The notes: a model not told the origin generated them from the letters alone. Counted from the stretch's first letter, positions 1-6,809 are shown. The stretch is DNA of 7,363 nt from an uncultured Steroidobacteraceae bacterium (GCA_955652795.1 CATPBQ010000321.1:1-7363); one strand, 5' to 3'. A program made the numbers and translations.

Positions 1-1719
1 GCGCAGATCCGACACGGCTGATTCCACCTTGGCGCGCTCGGTCGCATCCACCTTGTCGCCGAGGCCCTGCAGCGATTTCTCCACCGCATGAATCAGGCCA
101 TCCGCCTTGTTGCGCGTATCGACCAGCTCGCGGAAGCGCTTGTCTTCCTCGGCGTGCGCCTCGGCGTCGCGCACCATGCGCTTGATCTCATCCTCGGTGA
201 GTCCGCTCGAAGCCTTGATGACGATCTTCTGCTCCTTGCCGGTGGCCTTGTCCCGGGCCGAGACATTGAGGATGCCGTTGGCGTCGATGTCGAAAGACAC
301 CTCGACCTGCGGCATGCCGCGCGGCGCCGGCGGAATCTCCGACAGATCGAACTTACCGAGCGACTTGTTGTCCGCGGCCCGGTCGCGCTCGCCCTGCAGC
401 ACGTGAATGGTCACGGCGGTCTGGTTGTCGTCGGCGGTCGAGAAGGTGTTCGCCGCCTTGGTCGGGATGGTGGTGTTCTTCTCGATGAGCTTGGTCATGA
501 TGCCACCCAGGGTCTCGATGCCGAGCGACAGCGGGGTGACATCAAGCAGCAGCACGTCCTTCACTTCACCCGCCAGCACGCCCGCCTGGATCGCGGCGCC
601 GACCGCCACCGCCTCGTCGGGGTTGACGTCCTTGCGCGGCTCCTTGCCGAAGAAGTCCTTCACGTACTTCTGCACCAGCGGCATACGCGTCTGGCCGCCC
701 ACCAGGATCACTTCGGCCACGTCGGCTGTGGACAGGCCTGCGTCCTTCATGGCGGTGCGGCACGGACCCACGGTTTTCTGCACCAGGTCCTCCACCAGGG
801 ATTCGAGCTTGGCGCGCGTCAGCTTGATGTTCAGATGCTTCGGTCCCGAGGCATCGGCGGTGATGTACGGCAGGTTGATGTCGGTCTGCTGGGTCGAGGA
901 CAGCTCGATCTTCGCCTTCTCGGCGGCTTCCTTCAGGCGCTGCATGGCGAGCGGGTCCTGGCGCACATCGACGCCGGACTCCTTCTGGAACTGCTCGGCC
1001 AGGAAATTGATGATGCGCAGATCGAAGTCCTCGCCGCCGAGGAAGGTATCCCCGTTGGTCGAGAGCACTTCGAACTGCCGCTCGCCGTCGACTGCCGCGA
1101 TCTCGATGATGGAGATGTCGAAGGTGCCGCCCCCCAGATCGTAGACGGCAATCTTGCGATCGCTCCCCTGCTTGTCGAGCCCGTAGGCGAGTGCCGCAGC
1201 GGTGGGCTCGTTGATGATGCGCTTGACCGTCAGGCCCGCGATGCGGCCGGCGTCCTTGGTCGCCTGGCGCTGCGAATCGTTGAAGTAGGCCGGCACGGTG
1301 ATGACCGCCTCGGTCACCGGCTCACCGAGATAGTCCTCGGCGGTCTTCTTCATTTTCATGAGCACGCGCGCCGAGATCTCCGGTGGCGCCATCTTCTTGC
1401 CCTGCACGTCGATCCAGGCGTCGCCGTTGTCCGCGCGGGTGATCTTGTACGGGACCATCTTGATGTCCCGCTGTACCACCTCGTCCTCGAACTTGCGGCC
1501 GATGAGGCGCTTGATGGCGAACAGGGTATTGTGGGGATTGGTCACGGCCTGGCGCTTGGCGGGCTGGCCCACCAGCACCTCGCCGTCCTTGGTAAAGGCG
1601 ACGATCGAGGGGGTGGTGCGATCGCCCTCGCTGTTCTCGATCACCCGGGGCTTGCCGCCCTCCATGATGGCCACGCACGAGTTGGTCGTGCCGAGGTCGA
1701 TACCGATTACCTTTGCCAT
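1..1719 (-). CDS. dnaK: Molecular chaperone DnaK (Hsp70), 3' end cut off by the window edge
   Basis: Cytosolic ATP-dependent Hsp70 chaperone that binds exposed hydrophobic segments of client proteins and cycles with DnaJ and GrpE. The first 573 codons are present; the family is usually about 640 residues, so the end of the C-terminal lid and the disordered tail lie beyond the left edge. The start ATG (1719-1717) opens MAKVIGIDLGTTNSC, the phosphate-1 signature. The phosphate-2 motif DLGGGTFD begins at D194, and ILVGGQTRMP marks the adenosine motif. The linker VLLLD ends at D393. These positions match E. coli DnaK numbering, so the ATPase domain has no net insertion or deletion. The substrate-binding domain and most of the helical lid follow. 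A GGAG Shine-Dalgarno (1730-1727) sits 7 nt before the ATG. The gene lies downstream of grpE and behind its own sigma-32-like promoter. Identity is certain. An antisense open frame opposite it is a codon-bias shadow. Confidence 0.98.
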   Translation of the reverse strand, partial: MAKVIGIDLGTTNSCVAIMEGGKPRVIENSEGDRTTPSIVAFTKDGEVLVGQPAKRQAVTNPHNTLFAIKRLIGRKFEDEVVQRDIKMVPYKITRADNGDAWIDVQGKKMAPPEISARVLMKMKKTAEDYLGEPVTEAVITVPAYFNDSQRQATKDAGRIAGLTVKRIINEPTAAALAYGLDKQGSDRKIAVYDLGGGTFDISIIEIAAVDGERQFEVLSTNGDTFLGGEDFDLRIINFLAEQFQKESGVDVRQDPLAMQRLKEAAEKAKIELSSTQQTDINLPYITADASGPKHLNIKLTRAKLESLVEDLVQKTVGPCRTAMKDAGLSTADVAEVILVGGQTRMPLVQKYVKDFFGKEPRKDVNPDEAVAVGAAIQAGVLAGEVKDVLLLDVTPLSLGIETLGGIMTKLIEKNTTIPTKAANTFSTADDNQTAVTIHVLQGERDRAADNKSLGKFDLSEIPPAPRGMPQVEVSFDIDANGILNVSARDKATGKEQKIVIKASSGLTEDEIKRMVRDAEAHAEEDKRFRELVDTRNKADGLIHAVEKSLQGLGDKVDATERAKVESAVSDLR

Positions 1720-1770
1720 GGGTTCACTCCGCGGGAAATCTCAGTCAAAAGAGGGATGCTAGGGCCACTT

Positions 1771-1798
1771 CTTAGGGGTGGTTGCGCGCGCTTTCAAG
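1771..1798 (-). promoter_or_regulatory. Sigma-32 (heat-shock) type promoter for dnaK
   Basis: Reading the minus strand, a -35 element CTTGAAA (1798-1792) identical to the sigma-32 consensus is followed by a 13-nt spacer and CCCCTAAG (1778-1771), which keeps the CCCC core of the CCCCATNT -10 consensus. The -35 overlaps the grpE stop codon (TGA, 1796-1794). Transcription would start near 1764, giving a leader of about 45 nt before dnaK. The match and its position are seen directly; use by RpoH is inferred from the known consensus. Confidence 0.75.
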
Positions 1799-2357
1799 CC
1801 CGCGCAGGCTCCTTGGCGACGATTACACGCGCCGGCCGCAGCAGCCGGCCATTGAGCTCGTAGCCCGGCTGCACCACCTGCAGGACCGAATTCGGCTCGG
1901 CGGTGCCGGACTCCTGTGCCATCATGGCTTCGTGCCGCTCCGGGTCGAAGGGCTCACCGAGCGGGTCGATCAGCGTGACCCCCAGTTTTTCCAGCGCCCG
2001 GGACAGCAGCTGCAGCGTCGCCTCCTGCCCCTGCCTGAGGCTGCTCGCGTCCGCCCGCGCGGCGTTCTGCACCGCCAGTTCCAGGCTGTCTTTCACCGGC
2101 AGCAGCTCGGCGGCGAACTTCTCGAGCCCGTAGCGGTTGGCGGCCTCGATGTCGCGCTGCGCGCGCTTGCGCACGTTGTCGAGCTCGGCGGCCGCGCGCA
2201 GGTACTGCTCCCAGTGGCTCTTGGCGCGCTCTTCGGACTCGGCCAGCGCCTGCTGCAGTCGCTCCAGCTCCACCAGCTGCGCTGCAGTCTCCGGCAGCAC
2301 CGTGGCGGGCTCCGCCGCACCGCTCTGCCGCTCGCGTCCTGACTCGTTGGCCGTCAT
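1794..2357 (-). CDS. grpE: GrpE, nucleotide exchange factor for DnaK
   Basis: GrpE acts as a cytosolic dimer that opens the DnaK nucleotide-binding cleft, releases ADP and drives the chaperone cycle. The product is 187 residues, near the usual 180-200. A variable acidic N-terminus (1-25) leads into a long coiled coil (about 27-95) carrying the conserved LRAAAELDNVRKRAQRD stretch (53-69). The C-terminal beta domain contains FDPERHEAM (137-145) and VLQVVQPGYELNGRLLRPARV (158-178), the DnaK-contacting family signature. The ATG at 2357 is chosen because GGAGG (2372-2368) precedes it by 10 nt. An in-frame upstream start at 2423 would add 22 residues unlike the family and would run through the promoter leader. 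It lies between hrcA and dnaK, with its own sigma-32-like promoter at the hrcA end. Confidence 0.97.
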   Translation of the reverse strand: MTANESGRERQSGAAEPATVLPETAAQLVELERLQQALAESEERAKSHWEQYLRAAAELDNVRKRAQRDIEAANRYGLEKFAAELLPVKDSLELAVQNAARADASSLRQGQEATLQLLSRALEKLGVTLIDPLGEPFDPERHEAMMAQESGTAEPNSVLQVVQPGYELNGRLLRPARVIVAKEPARA

Positions 2358-2388
2358 CTCACTTAAACCTCCAGAAATCCCCAAAACA

Positions 2389-2417
2389 GCCCCGCCGGCG
2401 CTTACCGAGCGCGGGGC
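2389..2417 (-). terminator. GC-rich hairpin followed by a short T-run in the hrcA-grpE gap (terminator or attenuator)
   Basis: On the minus strand GCCCCGC (2417-2411) can pair with GCGGGGC (2395-2389), giving seven GC pairs. A possible inner GCT/AGC helix and a 5-nt loop lie between them, and TGTTTT follows immediately (2388-2383). The shape fits a weak intrinsic terminator for hrcA. It also lies downstream of the predicted grpE heat-shock start site, so it could instead be an attenuator or a stabilising leader hairpin. The T-run is short and interrupted. Confidence 0.4.
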
Positions 2418-2428
2418 GGGCACCCCGG

Positions 2429-2456
2429 CTTGGGGGATCAGCGCCGCGAATTCAAG
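2429..2456 (-). promoter_or_regulatory. Sigma-32 (heat-shock) type promoter for grpE
   Basis: On the minus strand CTTGAA (2456-2451) is followed by a 15-nt spacer and CCCCAAG (2435-2429). This resembles the RpoH consensus CTTGAAA - 11 to 16 nt - CCCCATNT, with a strong -35 and CCCCA conserved in the -10. The promoter is embedded in the 3' end of hrcA, whose stop codon (2440-2438) lies in the spacer. The predicted start near 2422 gives a leader of about 65 nt that includes the hairpin at 2417-2389. Confidence 0.7.
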
Positions 2457-3493
2457 GCGGCGCCGAGCAGTTTAGCGGTCAGCTTGACGATGGGAATGAC
2501 CCGTTCGTAGGCCATGCGCGTGGGCCCGATGACCCCGAGCACCCCGACCACTGTCTCCCCGTCGGCGTAGGGCGCGGTGACCACGCTGCAATTGTCGAGG
2601 ATCTGGTAGCCGGATTCATGACCGATGAAGATCTGCACCCCCTCTGCCTTGAGGCTCTGGTCGAGCAGGTGCAGAAAGTCGCGCTTTTCGTTGAACGCCT
2701 CGAACAGCCGCCGCAGCTTCTCCATGCCGGTGAGCTCGGCCATGCCCATGAGGTTGGTCTCGCCCTTGATGACGTACTCGAGACGGCCCTCGGCGCCGCT
2801 CTCGAACACCTGCTGGGCCACGGCAATCGCCTCCAGCATGATCTGGTTCATATGCGCGTGCGCCTCGGAGAGCTGGCGCAGGATCTCCTGGCGCACCTCG
2901 CGCAGCGAGCGCCCGCGGAACTGCTCATTCAGAAAGTTTGAGGCGCGTTTGAGCTCATCGGGCGAGTAATGGCGCTCGAGCTGGATGATGCGGTTCTGCA
3001 CCTCGCGGTCGTTGAACACCAGTACCACCAGCACCCGGTTCTCCGACAGCGCGACGAACTCCATCTGGGTGATGGAAGCCTGCCGGGTGCGCGGCAGCGT
3101 CACCACCCCGGCGAGCTGGGTCGCGCTCGACAGCAGCTGCGAAACGGTAGCGATCAGGTCCGTGGAGTTGTCGCGACTCGCCTCGAACTGGCGGCGGATC
3201 TCGGCACTCGCCGCCTCATCGAGCGGCCGCTGCTGCAGCAGCGTATCGACAAAAAAGCGGTAGCCCTTGTCGGTGGGCACGCGGCCGGCGGAGGTGTGGG
3301 GCGAGGCGACGAACCCCAGCTCCTCGAGATCCGCCATGACGTTGCGGACGGTGGCAGAGCTCAACTGCAGCCCGGATTCGCGCGATAACGCCCGCGAGCC
3401 CACCGGTTGACCGTCCCGGATGTAGCTCTCGATAAGTATCCGCAGCAGGTGCTGAGCCCGCTCGCCTAGTGCCTCGTCCCGATCGTGCGCCAT
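2438..3493 (-). CDS. hrcA: HrcA, heat-inducible transcription repressor
   Basis: HrcA is a dimeric repressor of class I heat-shock genes. It binds the CIRCE inverted repeat and depends on the GroE chaperonin for activity in the systems studied. The product is 351 residues, usual for the family. An N-terminal winged helix (about 10-80) contains SSATVRNVMADLEELGF (45-61) and PHTSAGRVPTDKGYRFFVD (65-83), the most conserved HrcA blocks. A GAF-like dimerisation and regulatory region follows, closing with VIGPTRMAYERVIPIV (from about 321). The ATG at 3493 gives the family-typical N-terminus. The open frame continues upstream to 3562, but those 23 residues are not family-like. The Shine-Dalgarno is weak (AAGG, 4 nt upstream). 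The gene heads hrcA-grpE-dnaK and diverges from nadK. No CIRCE (TTAGCACTC-N9-GAGTGCTAA) is seen before hrcA, grpE or dnaK, so its target is probably elsewhere, for example groESL. Confidence 0.96.
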   Translation of the reverse strand: MAHDRDEALGERAQHLLRILIESYIRDGQPVGSRALSRESGLQLSSATVRNVMADLEELGFVASPHTSAGRVPTDKGYRFFVDTLLQQRPLDEAASAEIRRQFEASRDNSTDLIATVSQLLSSATQLAGVVTLPRTRQASITQMEFVALSENRVLVVLVFNDREVQNRIIQLERHYSPDELKRASNFLNEQFRGRSLREVRQEILRQLSEAHAHMNQIMLEAIAVAQQVFESGAEGRLEYVIKGETNLMGMAELTGMEKLRRLFEAFNEKRDFLHLLDQSLKAEGVQIFIGHESGYQILDNCSVVTAPYADGETVVGVLGVIGPTRMAYERVIPIVKLTAKLLGAALNSRR

Positions 3494-3540
3494 AAAGCCT
3501 TGGGGTGCGCCTACCGGTGGATCATGCACAGCCGCACGCA

Positions 3541-3554
3541 GAAAGCTAGCTTTC
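3541..3554. repeat. Perfect 14-bp palindrome in the hrcA-nadK divergent spacer
   Basis: GAAAGCTAGCTTTC is its own reverse complement. It lies in the 193-bp spacer between the divergent hrcA and nadK starts, 48 bp from hrcA. No spaced extension of the symmetry is visible, and it does not resemble CIRCE. A dimeric regulator operator is possible but unproven. A 14-bp palindrome somewhere in 7 kb is not rare by chance, though one in this short spacer is less expected. Confidence 0.5.
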
Positions 3555-3635
3555 GCCTGCACCGACCGTCAAGCAAGCCCGCGAAAGTGGCTGCCGAAGG
3601 TGTGAAAGCGGCATTGGCTGAAAGGCGCGCCAGCG

Positions 3636-3644
3636 TGTTACAAA
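3636..3644 (+). promoter_or_regulatory. Possible extended -10 promoter element for nadK-recN
   Basis: TGT followed by TACAAA (3639-3644) fits an extended -10 (TGn plus a hexamer matching TATAAT at 4 of 6). A poor -35 candidate TTGGCT (3614-3619) lies 19 nt upstream, longer than ideal. It would start transcription about 35 nt before the nadK ATG. This is the best candidate I can see in the spacer, and it is weak. Confidence 0.25.
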
Positions 3645-3686
3645 GGCCCGCCCCGCGATGCTGGCGGGTCACGTCAGGGGCTGCCA

Positions 3687-4574
3687 ATGGCCTTTCCGGT
3701 GCGCTGCTGCGCGTTAGTCGGCAGATTCGCGGATCCGCGCATTGCGGAGAGCGTGAGCGCGCTGCTGCCGCACCTCGCGAGCCGGGGCGTGCGGGTGCTG
3801 GTGAGTGAGGACGCCATGCTCGCCGCGGGCGTGGCCGGGGTTGTGCGCGTCGCGGAACGCGAGTTCGGCGAGCGTGCCGACCTGATCATCGCCATCGGCG
3901 GTGACGGCACGCTGCTGTACGCTGCGCGCCTCGCCGCCCGCCATGCCGTGCCGCTGCTCGGCGTCAACCGCGGGCGCCTCGGGTTCCTCACCGACGTCAT
4001 GCCACAGGACATGCTGCCATCGGTGGACGCAGCCCTCGCCGGGGAGTTGCAGGCGGACCAGCGGCCGCTGCTCACGGCGCAGCTGCGCAGCGCCAGCGGG
4101 GAGCTGGCGCAGGCGTTTGCACTCAATGACGTGGTGATGCAGAAACGCGAGACCGGGCGCACGCTCGACTTCGAAACTCGCGTCAACGGCCATTATGTCA
4201 ACACGCACGATGGTGACGGCATCATCGTGGCGAGCGCCACCGGCTCGACCGCCTACGCGCTCTCGTGTGGCGGCCCGATCATCGAACCGCAGCTGGAGGC
4301 GCTGGTGATCGCGCCGATCTGCGCCCACACCCTGTCGGATCGCCCGATCGTCGTCTCGGCACGCTCGGTCATCGAGGTGGCGCTGCTCGAGCGCCCCGAC
4401 ACCCAGGCGCAGGTCACCTGCGACGGCGCGGTGCTCGGGGCCCTCGCGCCCGGCGGACGCCTGGAGGTGCGCACCGCCGTCGAGCGCATCACCCTGCTGC
4501 ACCCCGAAGGCCACGACTACTACAAGCTGCTGCGCTCGAAACTGCATTGGGGCCGCGGCAGTTTTGAGCGCTGA
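3687..4574 (+). CDS. nadK: NAD kinase (ATP-NAD kinase)
   Basis: Cytosolic enzyme that phosphorylates NAD+ to NADP+ with ATP, the only known route to NADP(H) in most bacteria. The product is 295 residues, matching the E. coli enzyme (292). Motifs run in family order: IAIGGDGTLL (GGDG motif at 71-74), GVNRGRLGFLTD (92-103), LND (146-148, the NE/D motif), and ATGSTAYALSCGGPI (184-198), the diagnostic NAD-kinase block. HTLSDRPIVV and HPEGHDYYKLLRSKLHW close the C-terminal domain. Fold-defining residues are intact. The ATG at 3687 is preceded by AGGGG (3676-3680) at 6-nt spacing and gives a family-length N-terminus. recN begins 4 bp after the stop, so the two are probably co-transcribed and translationally coupled. 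The same pair is adjacent in E. coli. The gene diverges from hrcA. Confidence 0.97.
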   Translation: MAFPVRCCALVGRFADPRIAESVSALLPHLASRGVRVLVSEDAMLAAGVAGVVRVAEREFGERADLIIAIGGDGTLLYAARLAARHAVPLLGVNRGRLGFLTDVMPQDMLPSVDAALAGELQADQRPLLTAQLRSASGELAQAFALNDVVMQKRETGRTLDFETRVNGHYVNTHDGDGIIVASATGSTAYALSCGGPIIEPQLEALVIAPICAHTLSDRPIVVSARSVIEVALLERPDTQAQVTCDGAVLGALAPGGRLEVRTAVERITLLHPEGHDYYKLLRSKLHWGRGSFER

Positions 4575-4578
4575 GGGC

Positions 4579-6375
4579 ATGCTCACTCACCTGCAGATCC
4601 GGGACTTCGCCATCATCGATTCGGTGGAGCTCGAGTTGCGTCGCGGCTTGACGGTGCTCACCGGGGAGACCGGCGCGGGCAAATCGATCCTGGTGGATGC
4701 GCTGCAGCTGCTCGCCGGAGGCCGCGCCGGCGCCGAGGTGGTGCGCCATGGCGCCGAGCGCGCGGAGGTCTCCGGCACCTTCGAGCTGAGCCAGGCCCCG
4801 CGCGAGCTGAAGGCTTGGCTCGAGGAGCAGTCCGTCAGCGGCGCAGGCGAGCTGATCGTTCGCCGGGTCGTGGCAGCGGACGGGCGCTCGCGCGCCTACC
4901 TGAACGGGCAAGCGGTGCCGGTGCAGCTGCTGCGCGAGGCCGGCAACATCCTCATCGATATCCACGGCCAACATGAATTCCAGTCCCTGACGCGCAGTGC
5001 CGCACAGCGCGTGTTGCTCGATGGCTATGGCTCCCTCACCGGGCGCACCGCCCAGCTCGGTATCGCCCACCGGGTGTGGCTCGAGCTGCTCAACCGGACC
5101 CTGGAGCTGGACAGCAAAGCGCGCGACCGCGACACCCGCCTCGAGCTGCTGCGCTACCAGGCGCAGGAGCTGCAGGCTTTGCAGCTGAAGGCCGGCGAGA
5201 TCGACGCGCTCGGCGAGGAGCGCGCACGGCTCGCCAACCGCGGGCGGCTCGCGCAGGGTGCGCAGACGGCCCTCGCGGAACTCTACGAGAACGAAGCCGC
5301 GAGCGCGCACGCCGGCGTGAGCCGCGCGCTGCAGGCGCTGCGCGGACTCGCGGTGCTAGATGGCAAGCTCGCGGTCGTGCTGCCGATGCTGGAGGAAGCC
5401 TCGATTCAGGTGCGCGAGGCGGCGCGCGAGCTGGAACGCTACCGCGAGACCCTCGACGTCGACGCGACGCGCCAGGACGAGGTCGAGCGGCGCCTGGCTG
5501 CCATCGAGGAGCTGGCGCGCAAGCACCGGGTTGCAGCCCCGGAGCTGCCCGAGCGCGCCCGGCAGCTTGGTGGGGAGCTGGAGGCGCTCGAGCGCGCGGA
5601 CCTGGACCTCGCGGTATTGCGCAAGGAGCTCGCCGGCGCGCTGCAGAGCTATCGTGCGCAGGCCCAGGAATTGTCCGCCAAGCGCGTAGTTGCGGCGCGC
5701 ACCCTGGCTCGCGACATCTCCGCGCGCATGCAGAAGCTCGGCATGTCCGGGGGGCGCTTCGAGGCGGACGTTACCCAGCACGGCAACGCCGATCCGACCG
5801 AGCATGGCGTGGATCAGATCGAGTTCCGCGTCACCGCCAACCCGGGACAACCGCCGCGGGCGCTCGCGAAGGTCGCCTCGGGGGGCGAGCTCGCGCGCCT
5901 GTCGCTCGCCGTGCAGGTGTCGTGCGCGGCGCAAGCGACACGCTGCATGGTATTCGACGAAGTCGACGCCGGTATCGGCGGCGCGGTTGCGGAGATCGTC
6001 GGCCGCGAGTTGCGCGCGCTCGGCGGACGCGGCCAGGTGCTGTGCGTGACGCACCTGCCGCAGGTCGCCTGTCAGGCGCATCACCACCTGCGGGTCACGA
6101 AGCTCACCGACGGCCGCAGCACGCGCACCACACTCACCGAGCTGACGGCGAACGATCGTGTCGAGGAGCTCGCGCGCATGCTGGGCGGGCTGGAAGTCAG
6201 CGCCAAGGCGCGCGAGCACGCCCGCGACATGCTGGCAGCCGCCATGCACGCGCCGGGAAAGACCTCAGCGGCGGCCGGGGCACGTGCGGCGCGCGCGGCG
6301 CACGCTCCCGCCGCTGCGGATTCCTCCGACGACACCGTGCGCCAGCCGCGGCCGCCGGCCGCCAGGCGCCGCTAG
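4579..6375 (+). CDS. recN: DNA repair protein RecN
   Basis: SMC-like ABC ATPase that acts at DNA double-strand breaks, promoting cohesion and RecA-dependent recombination. The product is 598 residues against 553 in E. coli. The N-terminal head has Walker A GETGAGKS (29-36) and the family block DIHGQHEFQSL (from 127). A long coiled-coil region (about 150-390) follows. The C-terminal head has the ABC signature SGGELAR (434-440), Walker B MVFDE (457-461) and the VTHLPQVA switch with H492. All ATPase motifs look intact. After RDMLAA (549-554), where E. coli RecN ends, a 44-residue Ala/Arg/Pro-rich tail continues to the stop. The ATG at 4579 is chosen because MLTHLQIRDFAIID matches family N-termini. 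A TTG at 4564 would add five residues and overlap nadK. No well-spaced Shine-Dalgarno is present, which suits coupling to nadK. No LexA-type CTGT-N8-ACAG site is visible upstream. Confidence 0.96.
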   Translation: MLTHLQIRDFAIIDSVELELRRGLTVLTGETGAGKSILVDALQLLAGGRAGAEVVRHGAERAEVSGTFELSQAPRELKAWLEEQSVSGAGELIVRRVVAADGRSRAYLNGQAVPVQLLREAGNILIDIHGQHEFQSLTRSAAQRVLLDGYGSLTGRTAQLGIAHRVWLELLNRTLELDSKARDRDTRLELLRYQAQELQALQLKAGEIDALGEERARLANRGRLAQGAQTALAELYENEAASAHAGVSRALQALRGLAVLDGKLAVVLPMLEEASIQVREAARELERYRETLDVDATRQDEVERRLAAIEELARKHRVAAPELPERARQLGGELEALERADLDLAVLRKELAGALQSYRAQAQELSAKRVVAARTLARDISARMQKLGMSGGRFEADVTQHGNADPTEHGVDQIEFRVTANPGQPPRALAKVASGGELARLSLAVQVSCAAQATRCMVFDEVDAGIGGAVAEIVGRELRALGGRGQVLCVTHLPQVACQAHHHLRVTKLTDGRSTRTTLTELTANDRVEELARMLGGLEVSAKAREHARDMLAAAMHAPGKTSAAAGARAARAAHAPAAADSSDDTVRQPRPPAARRR

Positions 6376-6809
6376 CTGCTCTTGCCGCGGTTGCGGAAGG
6401 CGCAGTTCGGGCGCTGGCAGCGCCCATAAAGAATCAGTGAGTGATCACGGATCGTGAAGCCGAGCTTGGTGGCCACCGCGGTCTGGCGCTCCTCGATGCT
6501 CGAGTCCATGAACTCCTCCACGCGGCCGCAGTCCTGGCACACGATGTGGTCGTGATGGGTCCCCTGGTTGAGCTCGAACACCGCCATGCCGTCTTCGAAA
6601 TGATGGCGCGTGACGAGCCCGGCCGCCTCGAACTGAGTGAGCACGCGGTACACGGTGGCCAGGCCAATGTCCTCATTGGATTCCAGCAGCGTACGGTAGA
6701 TGTCCTCGGCCGACATGTGCCGGGTGGCGCTGCCCTCGAGAATCTCCAGGATCTTCAGGCGAGGCAGCGTCACCTTCAAACCGGCTTTGCGCAGGTCCTT
6801 GCCTTCCAC
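6372..6809 (-). CDS. fur: Ferric uptake regulator Fur
   Basis: Cytosolic iron-sensing dimeric transcription factor. With Fe2+ bound it represses iron-acquisition genes at Fur boxes. The product is 145 residues (E. coli 148). The N-terminal winged helix includes KAGLKVTLPRLKILEIL (8-24) and the recognition region IGLATVYRVLTQFEAAGLV (48-66). The metal-binding and dimer domain has HHDH (85-88), the zinc pair C91-x2-C94 and a second pair C131-x4-C136, as in the four-cysteine gammaproteobacterial Fur proteins. The GTG start at 6809 is preferred because GGAGAG lies 5 nt upstream and the N-terminus then aligns with the family. An upstream GTG at 6830 would add seven residues and swallow that ribosome site. 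Its stop overlaps the recN stop in one CTAG. It diverges from bamE. Zur and PerR share the fold, but the motif set and neighbours point to Fur. Confidence 0.95.
   Translation of the reverse strand: MEGKDLRKAGLKVTLPRLKILEILEGSATRHMSAEDIYRTLLESNEDIGLATVYRVLTQFEAAGLVTRHHFEDGMAVFELNQGTHHDHIVCQDCGRVEEFMDSSIEERQTAVATKLGFTIRDHSLILYGRCQRPNCAFRNRGKSS

Noticed and set aside
88..1863. 591-codon open frame on the plus strand opposite dnaK and the end of grpE
   Set aside because: It is antisense to an unmistakable dnaK with intact motifs. Long antisense frames are common opposite highly expressed, high-GC genes because of third-position bias. The translation is rich in His, Leu, Gly and Arg and shows no recognisable domain.
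1720..2382. GATTTC shared just ahead of the grpE and dnaK ribosome sites
   Set aside because: A six-base match in two leaders is expected too often by chance, and no wider alignment is seen.
3494..3600. Sigma-32 promoter sought before hrcA around CTTGACG on the minus strand
   Set aside because: No CCCC-type -10 lies 11-16 nt downstream, and no good sigma-70 -10 pairs with it either.
3667..3683. CTG...CAG pair before nadK considered as a LexA site
   Set aside because: The spacing is 11 nt instead of 10, and the inner T and A positions of CTGT-N8-ACAG are absent.
4126..4131. NadK has Asn-Asp at residues 147-148 where many homologues have Asn-Glu
   Set aside because: The family motif is described as NE/D, so Asp is an accepted variant and does not suggest loss of activity.
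3714..4586. Long minus-strand open frames opposite nadK, and similar ones opposite recN (4489-5310, 5356-6249)
   Set aside because: They are antisense shadows of genes with complete family motifs, with low-complexity translations and no ribosome site or domain support.
5076..6440. 454-codon plus-strand frame overlapping recN in another frame
   Set aside because: Its translation is almost entirely Ala/Arg/Gly, typical of an out-of-frame reading of GC-rich coding DNA. The recN frame carries all the ABC ATPase motifs.
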